Notes: generated by a model from the sequence alone, not told the origin. 24,767 nt of DNA from ZC4RG30 sp039929265 (GCA_039929265.1 JBDSRN010000199.1:1-24767), one strand, 5' to 3'; positions 12,695 to 21,192 are shown, counted from the first letter of the stretch. Made by a program: numbers and translations.

Positions 12695-14422
12695 CTACTT
12701 CTCGCCCGTCAGCCGCGCAACAGTCGTTTTGACCAGCGCGTTGTCGGGATCCACCGTGAGCGCTCGCGCCCACGCCGACCGCGCGCCGGATTTGTCGCCC
12801 AGCACCCACAACGCTTCGCCCCAGTGCGCGGCGATCTCCGCATCGCGACCTGTCTTGAAAGCGTGCTCGAGCATCCGCGCCGCTTCTTGCGTGCGGCCCT
12901 GGCGGAAGCGGATCCAGCCAAGGCTGTCCTGGATGGCCGGACTGTCGGGCGAAGTATCGAGTGCCCGCTGCACGAGTTTCTCCGCACGCGGAAGCTCACG
13001 ATTGTGATCGGCGAGCGTGAAGCCCAGCGCATTCGCCAGACCCGGATCGGCGGGACGCTCGCGCACGAGACGATCGAGCGCGGCCTCGGCCTCACGGGTG
13101 CGACCCGCACGTTCGAGCAGCGCGGCGCGCTGATACTCGAGTGACGGATGACCGGGATAGCGGCGCAGCGCGGCTTCGATGTCGGCGTGGGCCGCATCGA
13201 AGTCGCCGTGATCGGCGAGCACCTGGGCACGTGCAGAGGCGAGCTCGACGCCTTCCTCGGGATGCTGGCGCGCGTAGTCGTCGAACAGCGCAAGGGCTTC
13301 GACGCGCGATCCGCGTTTCAGCAGGATCGACGCAGCGCGCGAACGCGCGACTGTCGCGAGCGGCGTGTCGGCGATGAGCTTGTAGTTCTCGAGCGCACGA
13401 CCGGTGTCCTGGCGGCGCTCGGCGAGCCGGCCAAGATAATACACAGCGATCGCGGTACTGCCCTGCTCGCCGACGAGCTGCGAGAAATGCCTTTCGGCGA
13501 CGCTGTCATCGCCCATCTCCATCGCCATGGCTCCGAGGCGGCGATCCGCGGCGGCCTGTAACGTCGCATCCTTGCGCAGGTTCATCAGCTCGGCGCGCGC
13601 CTCTTCAGTGCGCTCGAATGCGATGAGCACGTCGGCGACGAGGAAGCGATCGTCGGCCTCGAGGTTGGTCGCGAAGTCGCGCTCGATATCGCGCGCACCG
13701 CTGAGCGCAGCATCTGCCTGACCGAGCAACGCCTGAGCACGTACGACGAGCGCGCGGGCCGCTGGGTTGCCCGCGTCCAGTTCCTGCGCACGCCTGCCGC
13801 ATTCGATGGCGCGTTTCAAGTCGAAGGAATGCAACGCGAGCTGGCCCTGCGCAAGCAGCACCTCGGCGGTGGGATCGCTGCCGGCGAGCACGTCACTGAA
13901 CACCGCCAGCGCGGCTGTGGAATCGGATTCGCGCTCGAGCAGTAGCGCGAACTCGCTCGGGTCCTGTGCGCCCTGCGCGCCGCTATCGCGCCACTGCGTG
14001 AGTGCGGCGCGCGCGTCGTCGAGCCGGTACAGCTTGAGCGCGATGATGGCGGCAGCGAGTGCCGCTTCGGCATCGCGCGGCGCGAGCACGCGCCAGCGCT
14101 TGACCGCAGCCGCGGAGGACTGCAACTGCCCGCATGCGAGTGCGACCTCGGTTGCACGGCGCGCGAGCTTCGGATCGTCGGAACCGTTGGCGACCGTGAG
14201 ATAGTTCTCGGCGGCTTCGCGGCACTCGCCACGCTCGAGCGCGATTTCCGCAACCATCACGCGCGTTGCGGGGCTTTGCTCCTTTCCGGTTTTTTCCTCG
14301 CTCGCGGTGCTGGTGGTCGCGCACGCGCCGAACAATGCGAGACATGCCGCGCCGATGACGACGGTGGCAGAGACGCGGGCGATGCGACGCGGGGTGAGCC
14401 GGTGGAAAACAGTCATGATCAT
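12695..14422 (-). CDS. TPR-repeat lipoprotein next to lolB
   Basis: This 575-residue protein has a lipoprotein-type signal peptide with probable acylated Cys34 (ALFGAC; the Phe at -3 is unusual). Most of the rest is tetratricopeptide repeats from about residue 50 to the end. The best-formed ones are near the C-terminus, such as NALGFTLADHNRELPRAEKL and SLGWIRFRQGRTQEAARML. TPR arrays bind partner proteins; here the lipid anchor places it in the periplasm on the inner or outer membrane. Its stop touches the lolB start, so a link to lipoprotein or envelope assembly is plausible but unproven. A similar TPR gene beside lolB occurs in Xanthomonadaceae, from general knowledge. ATG 14416 is an alternative start. 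The 53-base gap to prfA must hold both divergent promoters. Confidence 0.88.
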   Translation of the reverse strand: MIMTVFHRLTPRRIARVSATVVIGAACLALFGACATTSTASEEKTGKEQSPATRVMVAEIALERGECREAAENYLTVANGSDDPKLARRATEVALACGQLQSSAAAVKRWRVLAPRDAEAALAAAIIALKLYRLDDARAALTQWRDSGAQGAQDPSEFALLLERESDSTAALAVFSDVLAGSDPTAEVLLAQGQLALHSFDLKRAIECGRRAQELDAGNPAARALVVRAQALLGQADAALSGARDIERDFATNLEADDRFLVADVLIAFERTEEARAELMNLRKDATLQAAADRRLGAMAMEMGDDSVAERHFSQLVGEQGSTAIAVYYLGRLAERRQDTGRALENYKLIADTPLATVARSRAASILLKRGSRVEALALFDDYARQHPEEGVELASARAQVLADHGDFDAAHADIEAALRRYPGHPSLEYQRAALLERAGRTREAEAALDRLVRERPADPGLANALGFTLADHNRELPRAEKLVQRALDTSPDSPAIQDSLGWIRFRQGRTQEAARMLEHAFKTGRDAEIAAHWGEALWVLGDKSGARSAWARALTVDPDNALVKTTVARLTGEK

Positions 14423-14475
14423 GCGACTATAGCCGATTAGCCTGGTTCAGCCCCCCGCAGTCGGGGCCTCTCCCG

Positions 14476-15555
14476 ATGAAAGCTTCGATACGCCTCAAAC
14501 TCGAGAAAACCGTCGACCGCTTCGAAGAAGTGGGCCGGCTGCTCGCCGATCCGGCGCTGGCGGGCGGCTCGCCGCAGTTCCGCGAACTGTCGGTCGAATA
14601 TGCCCGGCTGGAGCCGGTCTCCGAACTCTACCGGGGCTTCGTGGCGCTTGAGCAGGAGCTGCAGCACGCACACGAACTGGCCGCCGACGGTGACCCGGAA
14701 ATGCGCGCGCTGGGCGAGGATGAAGTCCACCGGCTCGGAACGAGTGTGGCCGCAGGGGACGAAAAGCTCGCGGCCATGCTCATCCCGAAGGATTCGCGCG
14801 ACGAGCGCAACATCTATCTCGAAGTGCGCGCGGGTACCGGTGGCGACGAGGCAGCCATCTTTGCCGGTGACCTGCATCGCATGTACGCGCGCTACGCCGA
14901 AGCGCAGGGCTGGCAGGTCGAAATCCTCAGCGAGAACCTCGGCGAGCACGGCGGCTATCGCGAGATTATCTCGCGGGTGGTGGGACGCGGGGCTTTCTCG
15001 CAGCTGAAATTCGAATCCGGTACCCATCGCGTGCAGCGCGTGCCGGCCACCGAGGCGCAGGGTCGCATCCACACCTCGGCGTGCACGGTCGCGATCCTGC
15101 CGGAACTGGAAGAGATCGACTCCGTCGACATCAATCCCGCCGACCTGCGCGTCGATACGTTCCGCGCCTCGGGCGCAGGCGGCCAGCACGTCAACAAGAC
15201 GGATTCGGCTATCCGCATCACGCACATCCCGAGCGGCCTCGTCGTGGAATGCCAGGACGAGCGCTCGCAGCACAAGAATCGCTCGCGTGCGATGCAGCTG
15301 CTCAAGGCGCGCCTGTTAGCCTCGGAGCAAGAGAAACAAGCTTCCGCGCAGGCGAAGGCGCGCAAGCTGCAGGTGGGCAGTGGTGATCGCTCCGAGCGCA
15401 TCCGCACCTACAATTTCCCGCAGGGCCGGGTGACAGACCATCGCATCAATCTGACGCTGTACCAGCTCGCGAGCGTGATGAACGGCGATCTGACGGAACT
15501 TGTGCAGGCGCTGCAGCGCGAATATCAGGCCGAGCTGCTCGCCGAGCAGGAGTGA
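14476..15555 (+). CDS. prfA: Peptide chain release factor RF1
   Basis: RF1 reads UAA and UAG stop codons and triggers release of the finished protein. The 359-residue length is typical. The stop-codon-reading tripeptide PAT is at 190-192 within HRVQRVPATEAQGRIHTS. The catalytic GGQ is at 235-237 in RASGAGGQHVNKTDSA, whose Gln is the target of PrmC methylation. The C-terminus YQLASVMNGDLTELVQAL is normal. The gene is divergent from the TPR lipoprotein with a 53-base gap. In many gammaproteobacteria hemA precedes and prmC follows; here hemA is absent and prmC lies 2.9 kb away. Confidence 0.98.
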   Translation: MKASIRLKLEKTVDRFEEVGRLLADPALAGGSPQFRELSVEYARLEPVSELYRGFVALEQELQHAHELAADGDPEMRALGEDEVHRLGTSVAAGDEKLAAMLIPKDSRDERNIYLEVRAGTGGDEAAIFAGDLHRMYARYAEAQGWQVEILSENLGEHGGYREIISRVVGRGAFSQLKFESGTHRVQRVPATEAQGRIHTSACTVAILPELEEIDSVDINPADLRVDTFRASGAGGQHVNKTDSAIRITHIPSGLVVECQDERSQHKNRSRAMQLLKARLLASEQEKQASAQAKARKLQVGSGDRSERIRTYNFPQGRVTDHRINLTLYQLASVMNGDLTELVQALQREYQAELLAEQE

Positions 15556-16998
15556 TCAGCCGAGCGAGCGATGCAACAGCGCCCCGAGGCGCATGAGCGC
15601 ACGCTCGGTCTGCGGGTTCCATTTCTGGCCGCAGTTGAGCCGCAGGCAGTTGCGGTAGCGGCCCGCGGTCGGCGAGAACAGCGGACCGGGAGCGAAGTCA
15701 AGCTGCTCGGCGCGAGCGTGCTCGTACACCGCCAGCGTGTCGATCGCGCCCGGCAGCTCCACCCACAGCACGAAGCCGCCCTGCGGACGGGACAGTCGCG
15801 TGCCCGCGGGAAAAGCAGCCTCAACCGCAGCGGTGACACGTGCAACCTGCTCCGCGAACGCGCGTCGCAGCCGCGGCAGATGCCGCGCGTAGCGACCCGC
15901 GCGCAGGAAATTTGCGAGCGCCTGCTGCAGCAGCAGCGGCGTCGCCACCGAAGTGATCGACTTGAGCGCGCGAATGTCATCGGTCCAGCGCGCGCCGGAG
16001 ACGAAGCCGATGCGCGCACCGGGCGCGAGCGTCTTGGAGAAGGAAGAGCACAGGATCACGCCACCGTGGTCGTCGAATGCCTTCGCGGGCAGCGGGCGCA
16101 TACTGCCGTGCGGCAGATCCCCGTAGATGTCGTCTTCGATGAGTGCAATCCCCGCGCGCGCGCACGTCTGCACCAGTTGTCGCTTGCGCGCGTCGGGCAA
16201 TGTCGCGCCGGTAGGGTTGCTGAAGTTCGCAATCACGACGCAGGCCTTGATGTCCTTGCCACCGCGGCTCGCGAGCCGCTCCTGCAATGCCTCGACGACG
16301 AGCCCGTCGCGCGGGTGCGTGGGTAGCTCCAGGACCTTGAGCCCGAGACTCTCGTAGATTTGCAGGAAGCCGAAGTAGGTCGGCGATTCGACCGCGATCG
16401 TGTCGCCCGCGCGGGCCACCGCGCGCAGTGCGAGATTCAGCGCTTCGGTGCAGCCATTGGTGATCGAGAGCTCCTCGTCGTGCAGTTCGCAGCCGAGCTG
16501 CGCGTAGTGACGCACGATCTCGTGCCGCAGCGCGGGAAGGCCTGCGACTTCGCGCACATAGTCGGTGAGTGCCCGCGGCTGGGAGCGCGCCACCAGTGCG
16601 ACCTCGCGACGCAGGCCAGAACCAGGGAACAGATCTGCATCGGGAATCGCCGCGCCGAGGGGAACCACCCGCGGATCCAGGCTGGCCTCGTTCAGGCGGG
16701 TTATCAAGCCCGACACACCCACTTGTCGCGCGCTGCTGCGGGGTCGCGGCAGGCGCGGCTCGGCGAGCGACTGCGCGCGCGGTCGCACGAAATAACCCGA
16801 CTGCGGACGCGCCTCGATGAGCCCGCGGCGTTCGAGGCTCCGCAGCGAAGCCACGGCAGTCGTTGCGCTGATGCGTTTCTGCAGGGCGAGACGGCGCACG
16901 GAGGGCAGGCGCTCGCCGGGACGCAACGCCGCGCTTTCGATCAGGCGCGCGAGCTCGTCGGCGATGCGGGCATAGACGGGTGCGGATGTGCCGGTCAC
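15556..16998 (-). CDS. MocR-type regulator (GntR HTH fused to PLP aminotransferase-like domain)
   Basis: The N-terminal 75 residues form a GntR winged helix-turn-helix (PVYARIADELARLIESAALR, then PGERLPSVRRLA and GLIEARPQSGYFVRP). The rest is a fold-type I aminotransferase-like domain with ITNGCTEALNLALR, NFSNPTGATLPD, IEDDIYGDL and the PLP Lys in SSFSKTLAPGARIGF (K322 from this start). MocR/PdxR/GabR proteins sense PLP-amino acid adducts. I chose GTG 16998, which gives 480 residues starting VTGTSAPVYARIADEL. ATG 17040 is in frame but would lie inside the regulatory gap. Divergence from a LysE exporter suggests it controls amino-acid export. It converges tail to tail with prfA with no gap (15555/15556). 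Confidence 0.93.
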   Translation of the reverse strand: MTGTSAPVYARIADELARLIESAALRPGERLPSVRRLALQKRISATTAVASLRSLERRGLIEARPQSGYFVRPRAQSLAEPRLPRPRSSARQVGVSGLITRLNEASLDPRVVPLGAAIPDADLFPGSGLRREVALVARSQPRALTDYVREVAGLPALRHEIVRHYAQLGCELHDEELSITNGCTEALNLALRAVARAGDTIAVESPTYFGFLQIYESLGLKVLELPTHPRDGLVVEALQERLASRGGKDIKACVVIANFSNPTGATLPDARKRQLVQTCARAGIALIEDDIYGDLPHGSMRPLPAKAFDDHGGVILCSSFSKTLAPGARIGFVSGARWTDDIRALKSITSVATPLLLQQALANFLRAGRYARHLPRLRRAFAEQVARVTAAVEAAFPAGTRLSRPQGGFVLWVELPGAIDTLAVYEHARAEQLDFAPGPLFSPTAGRYRNCLRLNCGQKWNPQTERALMRLGALLHRSLG

Positions 16999-17040
16999 TT
17001 GCGTAGTGTACACCGGGTCAGAAATGCAACTGTACTGCAT

Positions 17041-17076
17041 ACGTTATCGACTAGTCTGTATCTGTACTAGTAACGT
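17041..17076. promoter_or_regulatory. Candidate MocR operator between the regulator and lysE genes
   Basis: Two ACTAGT hexamers (17050-17055 and 17066-17071) flank a 10-base spacer. The outer bases extend the symmetry: ACGTT at 17041-17045 pairs with AACGT at 17072-17076, with a 4-base offset in the left arm. CTGTA also repeats nearby, at 17033-17037, 17056-17060 and 17062-17066. MocR-type regulators usually bind repeated or dyad sites in the divergent gap with their target gene. The symmetry is seen; binding is inferred. Confidence 0.5.
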
Positions 17077-17098
17077 TCCGAGACGCAGCATTGCGTGC

Positions 17099-17707
17099 AT
17101 GCCGCAACTCACACTCGCTTTCGCACCGCTGTTGCTGTTCGCAGTGGCCGCCTCGATAACGCCAGGTCCGAACAACCTGCTGGTGATGCGTTCCGGGGCC
17201 CGCCATGGTCTGCGCCCGACCTGGCCGCACATGGTCGGCATCGAGCTCGGCTTCGGCGGGTTGATCGTGCTGGTGTACGCCGGGCTCGGCGCGGTGCTGC
17301 TCGCGGTTCCCGTCGCGGGACAGGTGCTGCAGTGGTTGGGCGTCGCCTACCTGCTGTGGCTGGCGCTCGGCATGCTGCGCGAGAAACCAAGCAACAGCAG
17401 CGCGAATGGCGCGATTTGTCGGCCGATGCGTCTGTGGGAAGCGTCCGCGTTCCAGATCGTGAACCCGAAAGCCTGGATGATGGCGATCACCGGCGTGAGC
17501 GCGTTCGGCTCAGCCGAGGCCCTCACCTGGCTCGATCTGCTCGTGGTGCTCGCGGTGTTTGTCGGCGTGGGATTTCCGAGCATTTTCATCTGGGCGCTGT
17601 GGGGCGCGGCGATTCATCGCGTGCTGCACAGGCCTGCCGCACGACTCGCTTTCAACTGGGCGATGGCCGCGCTGATCGTGTTATCGGCACTGTTGATGGT
17701 GCGCTGA
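17099..17707 (+). CDS. LysE/RhtB-family amino-acid exporter
   Basis: This 202-residue inner-membrane protein has about six hydrophobic segments and the family signature near the N-terminus, ITPGPNNLLVMRSGARHG (about 19-36). Later come FQIVNPKAWMMAITGVSAF, the conserved NPK motif of the second half, and a final hydrophobic helix ending ALIVLSALLMV. LysE/RhtB proteins export amino acids such as Lys, homoserine or Thr; the substrate is not readable here. ATG 17099 is the first start that keeps the family N-terminus; longer in-frame starts cross the regulatory gap. Divergent pairing with a MocR regulator suggests induction by an amino acid or PLP state. Its 3' end overlaps the convergent membrane-protein gene by 56 bases. 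Confidence 0.93.
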   Translation: MPQLTLAFAPLLLFAVAASITPGPNNLLVMRSGARHGLRPTWPHMVGIELGFGGLIVLVYAGLGAVLLAVPVAGQVLQWLGVAYLLWLALGMLREKPSNSSANGAICRPMRLWEASAFQIVNPKAWMMAITGVSAFGSAEALTWLDLLVVLAVFVGVGFPSIFIWALWGAAIHRVLHRPAARLAFNWAMAALIVLSALLMVR

Positions 17708-18452
17708 GCCCGTCCGCACTCAGGCTCACGTACGCGGCCACTATAATGGCGCACGTGTACAGCACGGGCGGAGCCAACATCAGCGCCAGAACCACCGTGG
17801 CGACCGAACCGATGCTCAATCCGCCCTGCGCATCGGGAATCATTGACGCCCCGCCTGCCTGGGCCACCACCAGCAACACACCAGCGAATACGCCGGCGAG
17901 GATCACGAACACCAGCAGGCCCATGGTCGCGATCGTCAGCAGCTTGCCCATGCGCCAGAAGTTGCCGCTCACGAGTTGCCAGCTGCGCAGCAGTGCGTCG
18001 AGCGGTCCGCGCTCTTCACACAACAACGCGGGCCACGCGAGCAAGAGGTAGTTGGAGATCACCAGTCCCGGGATCACCAGCATCACCAGACCGAGCACCA
18101 TAACGACGAATGCCAGCACGCTGTTCAGCACCAGCGCAGGCAGTCGCCTCACGGCGCGCGCGAGGCAGCTTAGCGTCGATGCACGCACGCCGATGCGCAG
18201 GGCGTGCTGACGTAAGATGATCGCGGCGTAGCACGCGAGCATCACGAGGCTGCCGAGCCCGTAGGCAAGCCACCACTGCAGGTCGTACGAGCGATGGGTC
18301 GCCGCGGCGAGGGCCTGCGGCGCGCCACCCGCGCAGATGCCGAGCACGGCGAGTGGCAGGCACGCGAAGAACGATGCCTTGAACAACGCCCAACCGGCGC
18401 GCAGCGTCAGGTCGACGTCGAGTGAAATGGATTGTGAAGGGTTCGTAAGCAT
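17652..18452 (-). CDS. Multi-pass membrane protein, GPDPase-membrane-domain/YciC-like
   Basis: From ATG 18452 the product has 266 residues with about six hydrophobic segments, including LNSVLAFVVMVLGLVMLVIP and LLVFVILAGVFAGVLLVVAQ. The central stretch PALLCEERGPLDALLRSW, followed by QLVSGNFWRM, is the pattern seen in YciC/UPF0259 and in membrane domains linked to glycerophosphodiester phosphodiesterases. Function is unknown. The start codon overlaps the prmC start on the other strand (shared CATG). The last 20 or so residues (SADGLSAPSTVPITRSARPS) look unconserved and are antisense to the lysE 3' end, as if the original stop was lost. In-frame starts up to 18536 exist but would lie inside prmC. 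Confidence 0.8.
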   Translation of the reverse strand: MLTNPSQSISLDVDLTLRAGWALFKASFFACLPLAVLGICAGGAPQALAAATHRSYDLQWWLAYGLGSLVMLACYAAIILRQHALRIGVRASTLSCLARAVRRLPALVLNSVLAFVVMVLGLVMLVIPGLVISNYLLLAWPALLCEERGPLDALLRSWQLVSGNFWRMGKLLTIATMGLLVFVILAGVFAGVLLVVAQAGGASMIPDAQGGLSIGSVATVVLALMLAPPVLYTCAIIVAAYVSLSADGLSAPSTVPITRSARPSPS

Positions 18453-19338
18453 GAGCGATGCACGCAGTGGAGCCACGAATGTAGCAGAGCGACTGGACAC
18501 GCTGCTGCGGGCGAGCAGCGCGCGCCTGCGCCCCATGCTGCACGACTCGGCAGCGCTCGATGCGGCGCTGCTGCTTGCGCACGTGGCGGGCCTGAGCCGT
18601 GCCTCGCTGCTTGCGCATGGCGAGCGCCTGCTGCCTGCCGCGGATGTGCAGCGGTTGCACGCGCTGCTCGAACGCAGGGTCGCGGGCGAACCGCTCGCCT
18701 ACCTGCTCGGCGAGCGCGAATTCTGGTCGCTGACCCTGCGCGTTACGCCTGACGTGCTGGTGCCGCGACCCGAAACCGAGCTTCTGGTCGAGCGCGCGCT
18801 TGCCTTGCTGGGCAGCGGACCTGCATCAGTACTGGATCTTGGCACGGGCTCGGGGGCGATCGCGCTCGCACTCGCGAGCGAACGAGCCACCTGGTCACTG
18901 CATGCTGCGGATGTTTCGCCCGCCGCGCTCGCGATCGCGCGCGACAACGCGCGACGCCTCGGCTTGAACGTGCAATTCCACGCGGGCGACTGGTTCGGCG
19001 CAGTCGCAGCACCGCGGCATTTCGATGCCGTCATCAGCAATCCGCCGTACATCGATGGGACTGACCCGGCCTTGGCGCTGCTGACTGCCGAGCCACAGCT
19101 CGCTCTCATAGCGCCCGAGCACGGGCTTGCCGCGCTGCGCACGATCGTGCAGGAAGCGCCCGTCCGGCTGCGCGCGGGAGGCTGGTTGCTCCTCGAGCAC
19201 GGAGCCACGCAAGCCGGCGATGTTGCCGAGCTGCTTGTCGGACGCGGCTTTGCTCGCGTACGCTCGCACCGCGATCTGGCGGGGCTGGATCGCGTCACCG
19301 AAGCCCAATGGGCGCCACGCGCGGAAGAGTCACCATGA
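18451..19338 (+). CDS. prmC: Release-factor glutamine methyltransferase PrmC (HemK)
   Basis: PrmC methylates the Gln of the GGQ motif in RF1 and RF2. The 295-residue protein has an N-terminal helical substrate-binding domain (about 10-90, with DAALLLAHVAGLSRASLLAH and EPLAYLLGEREFW). The Rossmann methyltransferase domain has the SAM motif SVLDLGTGSGAIALAL at about 126-141, and the active-site NPPY at 197-200 within DAVISNPPYI. ATG 18451 has a GAAGGG about 9 bases upstream; longer frames to 18337 lack similarity. The stop overlaps the ppiB start (ATGA). It is normally beside prfA, but here the two are 2.9 kb apart. Confidence 0.95.
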   Translation: MSDARSGATNVAERLDTLLRASSARLRPMLHDSAALDAALLLAHVAGLSRASLLAHGERLLPAADVQRLHALLERRVAGEPLAYLLGEREFWSLTLRVTPDVLVPRPETELLVERALALLGSGPASVLDLGTGSGAIALALASERATWSLHAADVSPAALAIARDNARRLGLNVQFHAGDWFGAVAAPRHFDAVISNPPYIDGTDPALALLTAEPQLALIAPEHGLAALRTIVQEAPVRLRAGGWLLLEHGATQAGDVAELLVGRGFARVRSHRDLAGLDRVTEAQWAPRAEESP

Positions 19339-19817
19339 TCCGATTCGAAACCTCATTCGGCAGTTTTACGATCGAACTGTTTCCCGACGAAGCGCCCGAG
19401 TCTTCGGCCAATTTCCTCAAATACGCCGAAGACGGTTTCTTCGATGGCACGACCTTCCATCGCGTGGTGCCGAACTTCGTGATCCAGGGCGGCGGTCTGC
19501 TTCCTGACATGAGCCAGAAGAAGACGCGCGCGCCGATCAAGAACGAGGCAAAGAACGGCCTCAGGAACGTACGCGGCTCGCTCTCGATGGCCCGCACCAG
19601 CGACATCAACAGTGCGACCTCCCAGTTCTTCGTCAACCTCGTCGACAACGCATTCCTGGACAACTCGCCGGGCAACTACGGCTACGCCGTGTTCGGCAAA
19701 GTCACAGAGGGCATGGACACGGTGGACAAGATCGCGGCCGTAGAGACCGGTGTGCGCAAGGGTCACGACGATTCGCCGCTGGAACCGGTGCTGATCGTTT
19801 CGGCGAAACCGATCTAG
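19335..19817 (+). CDS. ppiB: Cyclophilin-type peptidyl-prolyl cis-trans isomerase
   Basis: This 160-residue protein is a cytoplasmic cyclophilin like E. coli PpiB. It has no signal peptide. Active-site motifs are FHRVVPNFVIQGGG at 41-54 (Arg43), GSLSMARTSDINSATSQFFV at 81-100 and YAVFGKVTEGMDTVDKI at 117-133. ATG 19335 overlaps the prmC stop and follows GGAAGAG; the earlier in-frame ATG at 19308 lies inside prmC. mtgA follows after 11 bases. The symbol is by similarity of size and motifs. Confidence 0.94.
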   Translation: MIRFETSFGSFTIELFPDEAPESSANFLKYAEDGFFDGTTFHRVVPNFVIQGGGLLPDMSQKKTRAPIKNEAKNGLRNVRGSLSMARTSDINSATSQFFVNLVDNAFLDNSPGNYGYAVFGKVTEGMDTVDKIAAVETGVRKGHDDSPLEPVLIVSAKPI

Positions 19818-19828
19818 CGCGGATCCAC

Positions 19829-20542
19829 ATGGCGCGCCTGCTGCGGCGAGCGCTCTGGACGCTGGTGTGGTGCGCGCTGGCCGGCGTGCTGCTGAGCGCC
19901 TCGCTCGTCCTTGCGCTGCGCCGATACGATCCACCGACCAGCGCTTTCATGCTGCGCGCGCGCGTCGCGGCGATGTTCGAGGCGCAGGCCTACCAGATGC
20001 GTTACGAGTGGCGCGATATCGCGCAGATCTCCCCGCAACTGGCCATCGCGGTAGTCGCCTCGGAGGACCAGCAATTTCCCTGGCACAACGGCTTCGATTT
20101 CCGGCAGATCCGCAAGGCGATGCAGGATCAGCGCGGCGCCTCGCGGGGCGCGAGCACCATTTCGCAACAGGTCGCGAAAAACCTGTTTCTGTGGTCTGGA
20201 CGCAGCTGGTTGCGCAAGGGGCTCGAGGCCTGGTGCACTTTACTGATCGAGTGGTTCTGGCCCAAGCAACGCATCCTCGAGGTGTACCTCAACATTGCGC
20301 AGTTCGGTCGTGGCACCTATGGCGCGGAGGCCGCGGCACAGCGCTTCTTCAGCAAGAGCGCGAAAGAACTGAATCTGAGTGAGTCAGCCTTGCTGGCCGC
20401 GGTGTTGCCAAATCCCTTGCGGCTGCGGGCCGACAAGCCTTCGCAGTATGTGCAGCGTCGGCGCGGCGAAATCGGCGCGCAGATGCGCGCACTGGGCGGG
20501 CCGCGCTACCTCGGCCAGAGCCTCACCCGCGCGGTGCCGTGA
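19829..20542 (+). CDS. mtgA: Monofunctional peptidoglycan glycosyltransferase MtgA
   Basis: MtgA polymerises lipid II into glycan strands at the inner membrane. The 237-residue protein has one N-terminal membrane anchor (about 9-31) and a GT51 domain. Motif 1, ASEDQQFPWHNGFD, carries catalytic Glu79. GASTISQQVAKNLFLW starts at 107, then RKGLEAW, then RILEVYLNIAQFGRGTYGAE with the second Glu. There is no transpeptidase domain, which separates it from class A PBPs. It is the third gene of prmC-ppiB-mtgA and its last 37 bases overlap the convergent 2H-family gene. Confidence 0.97.
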   Translation: MARLLRRALWTLVWCALAGVLLSASLVLALRRYDPPTSAFMLRARVAAMFEAQAYQMRYEWRDIAQISPQLAIAVVASEDQQFPWHNGFDFRQIRKAMQDQRGASRGASTISQQVAKNLFLWSGRSWLRKGLEAWCTLLIEWFWPKQRILEVYLNIAQFGRGTYGAEAAAQRFFSKSAKELNLSESALLAAVLPNPLRLRADKPSQYVQRRRGEIGAQMRALGGPRYLGQSLTRAVP

Positions 20543-21192
20543 TTGCCGAGCTGATAGATGGCAATACGCTGGATCGTGAACTCGACCGGCGTGAATCGTT
20601 CCGCGAGCAGCTGTTCGGCAAGTCGCGGCGAGCACTTGCCGACGGTCAAGTGCGGACTGAAGCCCGCGCCCACGCGCAAGGGCACGAACGTCGCCACATA
20701 ATCGATCGTGCCTTGCTCGATCTCTGGCGGACCGGGGGTGCGCACGAACGCATCAGCGCCGCCGCCGGACGCCACGAACGGGGCCACCGCCGCCTCCACC
20801 CCGGCCTGCAGCTGCTGCAGCGCCGGCGTGCGCTGCACGTCGATGACGATGCTCCTGTGCGCGCCATCGTTGCTCGCTTGCAGGCCCGTGGCCATGAGCC
20901 TCCAGTGCGGGAATTCCGGATGCGCCACGATGGCGGCAACCGCCTGGCTCAGCCGCTCGAGATCCGCGCTGCGCACGAACCGATGCAGGATCGACAGGTG
21001 CGGGATGTGCGTCGCATCCAGCGCGAAGCCTTCGGGTGTGTCGCGCCGCAGCCGGGCATTCAACGCGCGCGCCTGATCAGCCAGCGCGCCGCCCGGCTCA
21101 ATGAGCACGTCGATGGCGATGACGTCTCGGTCAGCGGCTGCCATGCACGGCATCGTCAACACACGCAGCACGAGCTGCGGGGCGCGCTTCAC
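20506..21192 (-). CDS. 2H phosphoesterase-family protein (2'-5' RNA ligase-like)
   Basis: The 228-residue frame has the two HxS/T motifs that define 2H phosphoesterases: HLS in THIPHLSILHRF (65-67) and HLT in FSPHLTVGKC (181-183). Such enzymes act on 2',5' or cyclic phosphodiester bonds of RNA or nucleotides, but the substrate varies. The protein is longer than ThpR (about 180 residues) and lacks its exact motifs, so no symbol is given. GTG 21192 lies 12 bases after the hslO stop; ATG 21153 and 21144 are alternatives that fit the usual N-terminus (DVIAIDVLIEP) better. No start has a clear ribosome site, so coupling to hslO is possible. Its 3' end overlaps mtgA. Confidence 0.82.
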   Translation of the reverse strand: MKRAPQLVLRVLTMPCMAAADRDVIAIDVLIEPGGALADQARALNARLRRDTPEGFALDATHIPHLSILHRFVRSADLERLSQAVAAIVAHPEFPHWRLMATGLQASNDGAHRSIVIDVQRTPALQQLQAGVEAAVAPFVASGGGADAFVRTPGPPEIEQGTIDYVATFVPLRVGAGFSPHLTVGKCSPRLAEQLLAERFTPVEFTIQRIAIYQLGNHGTARVRLWPR

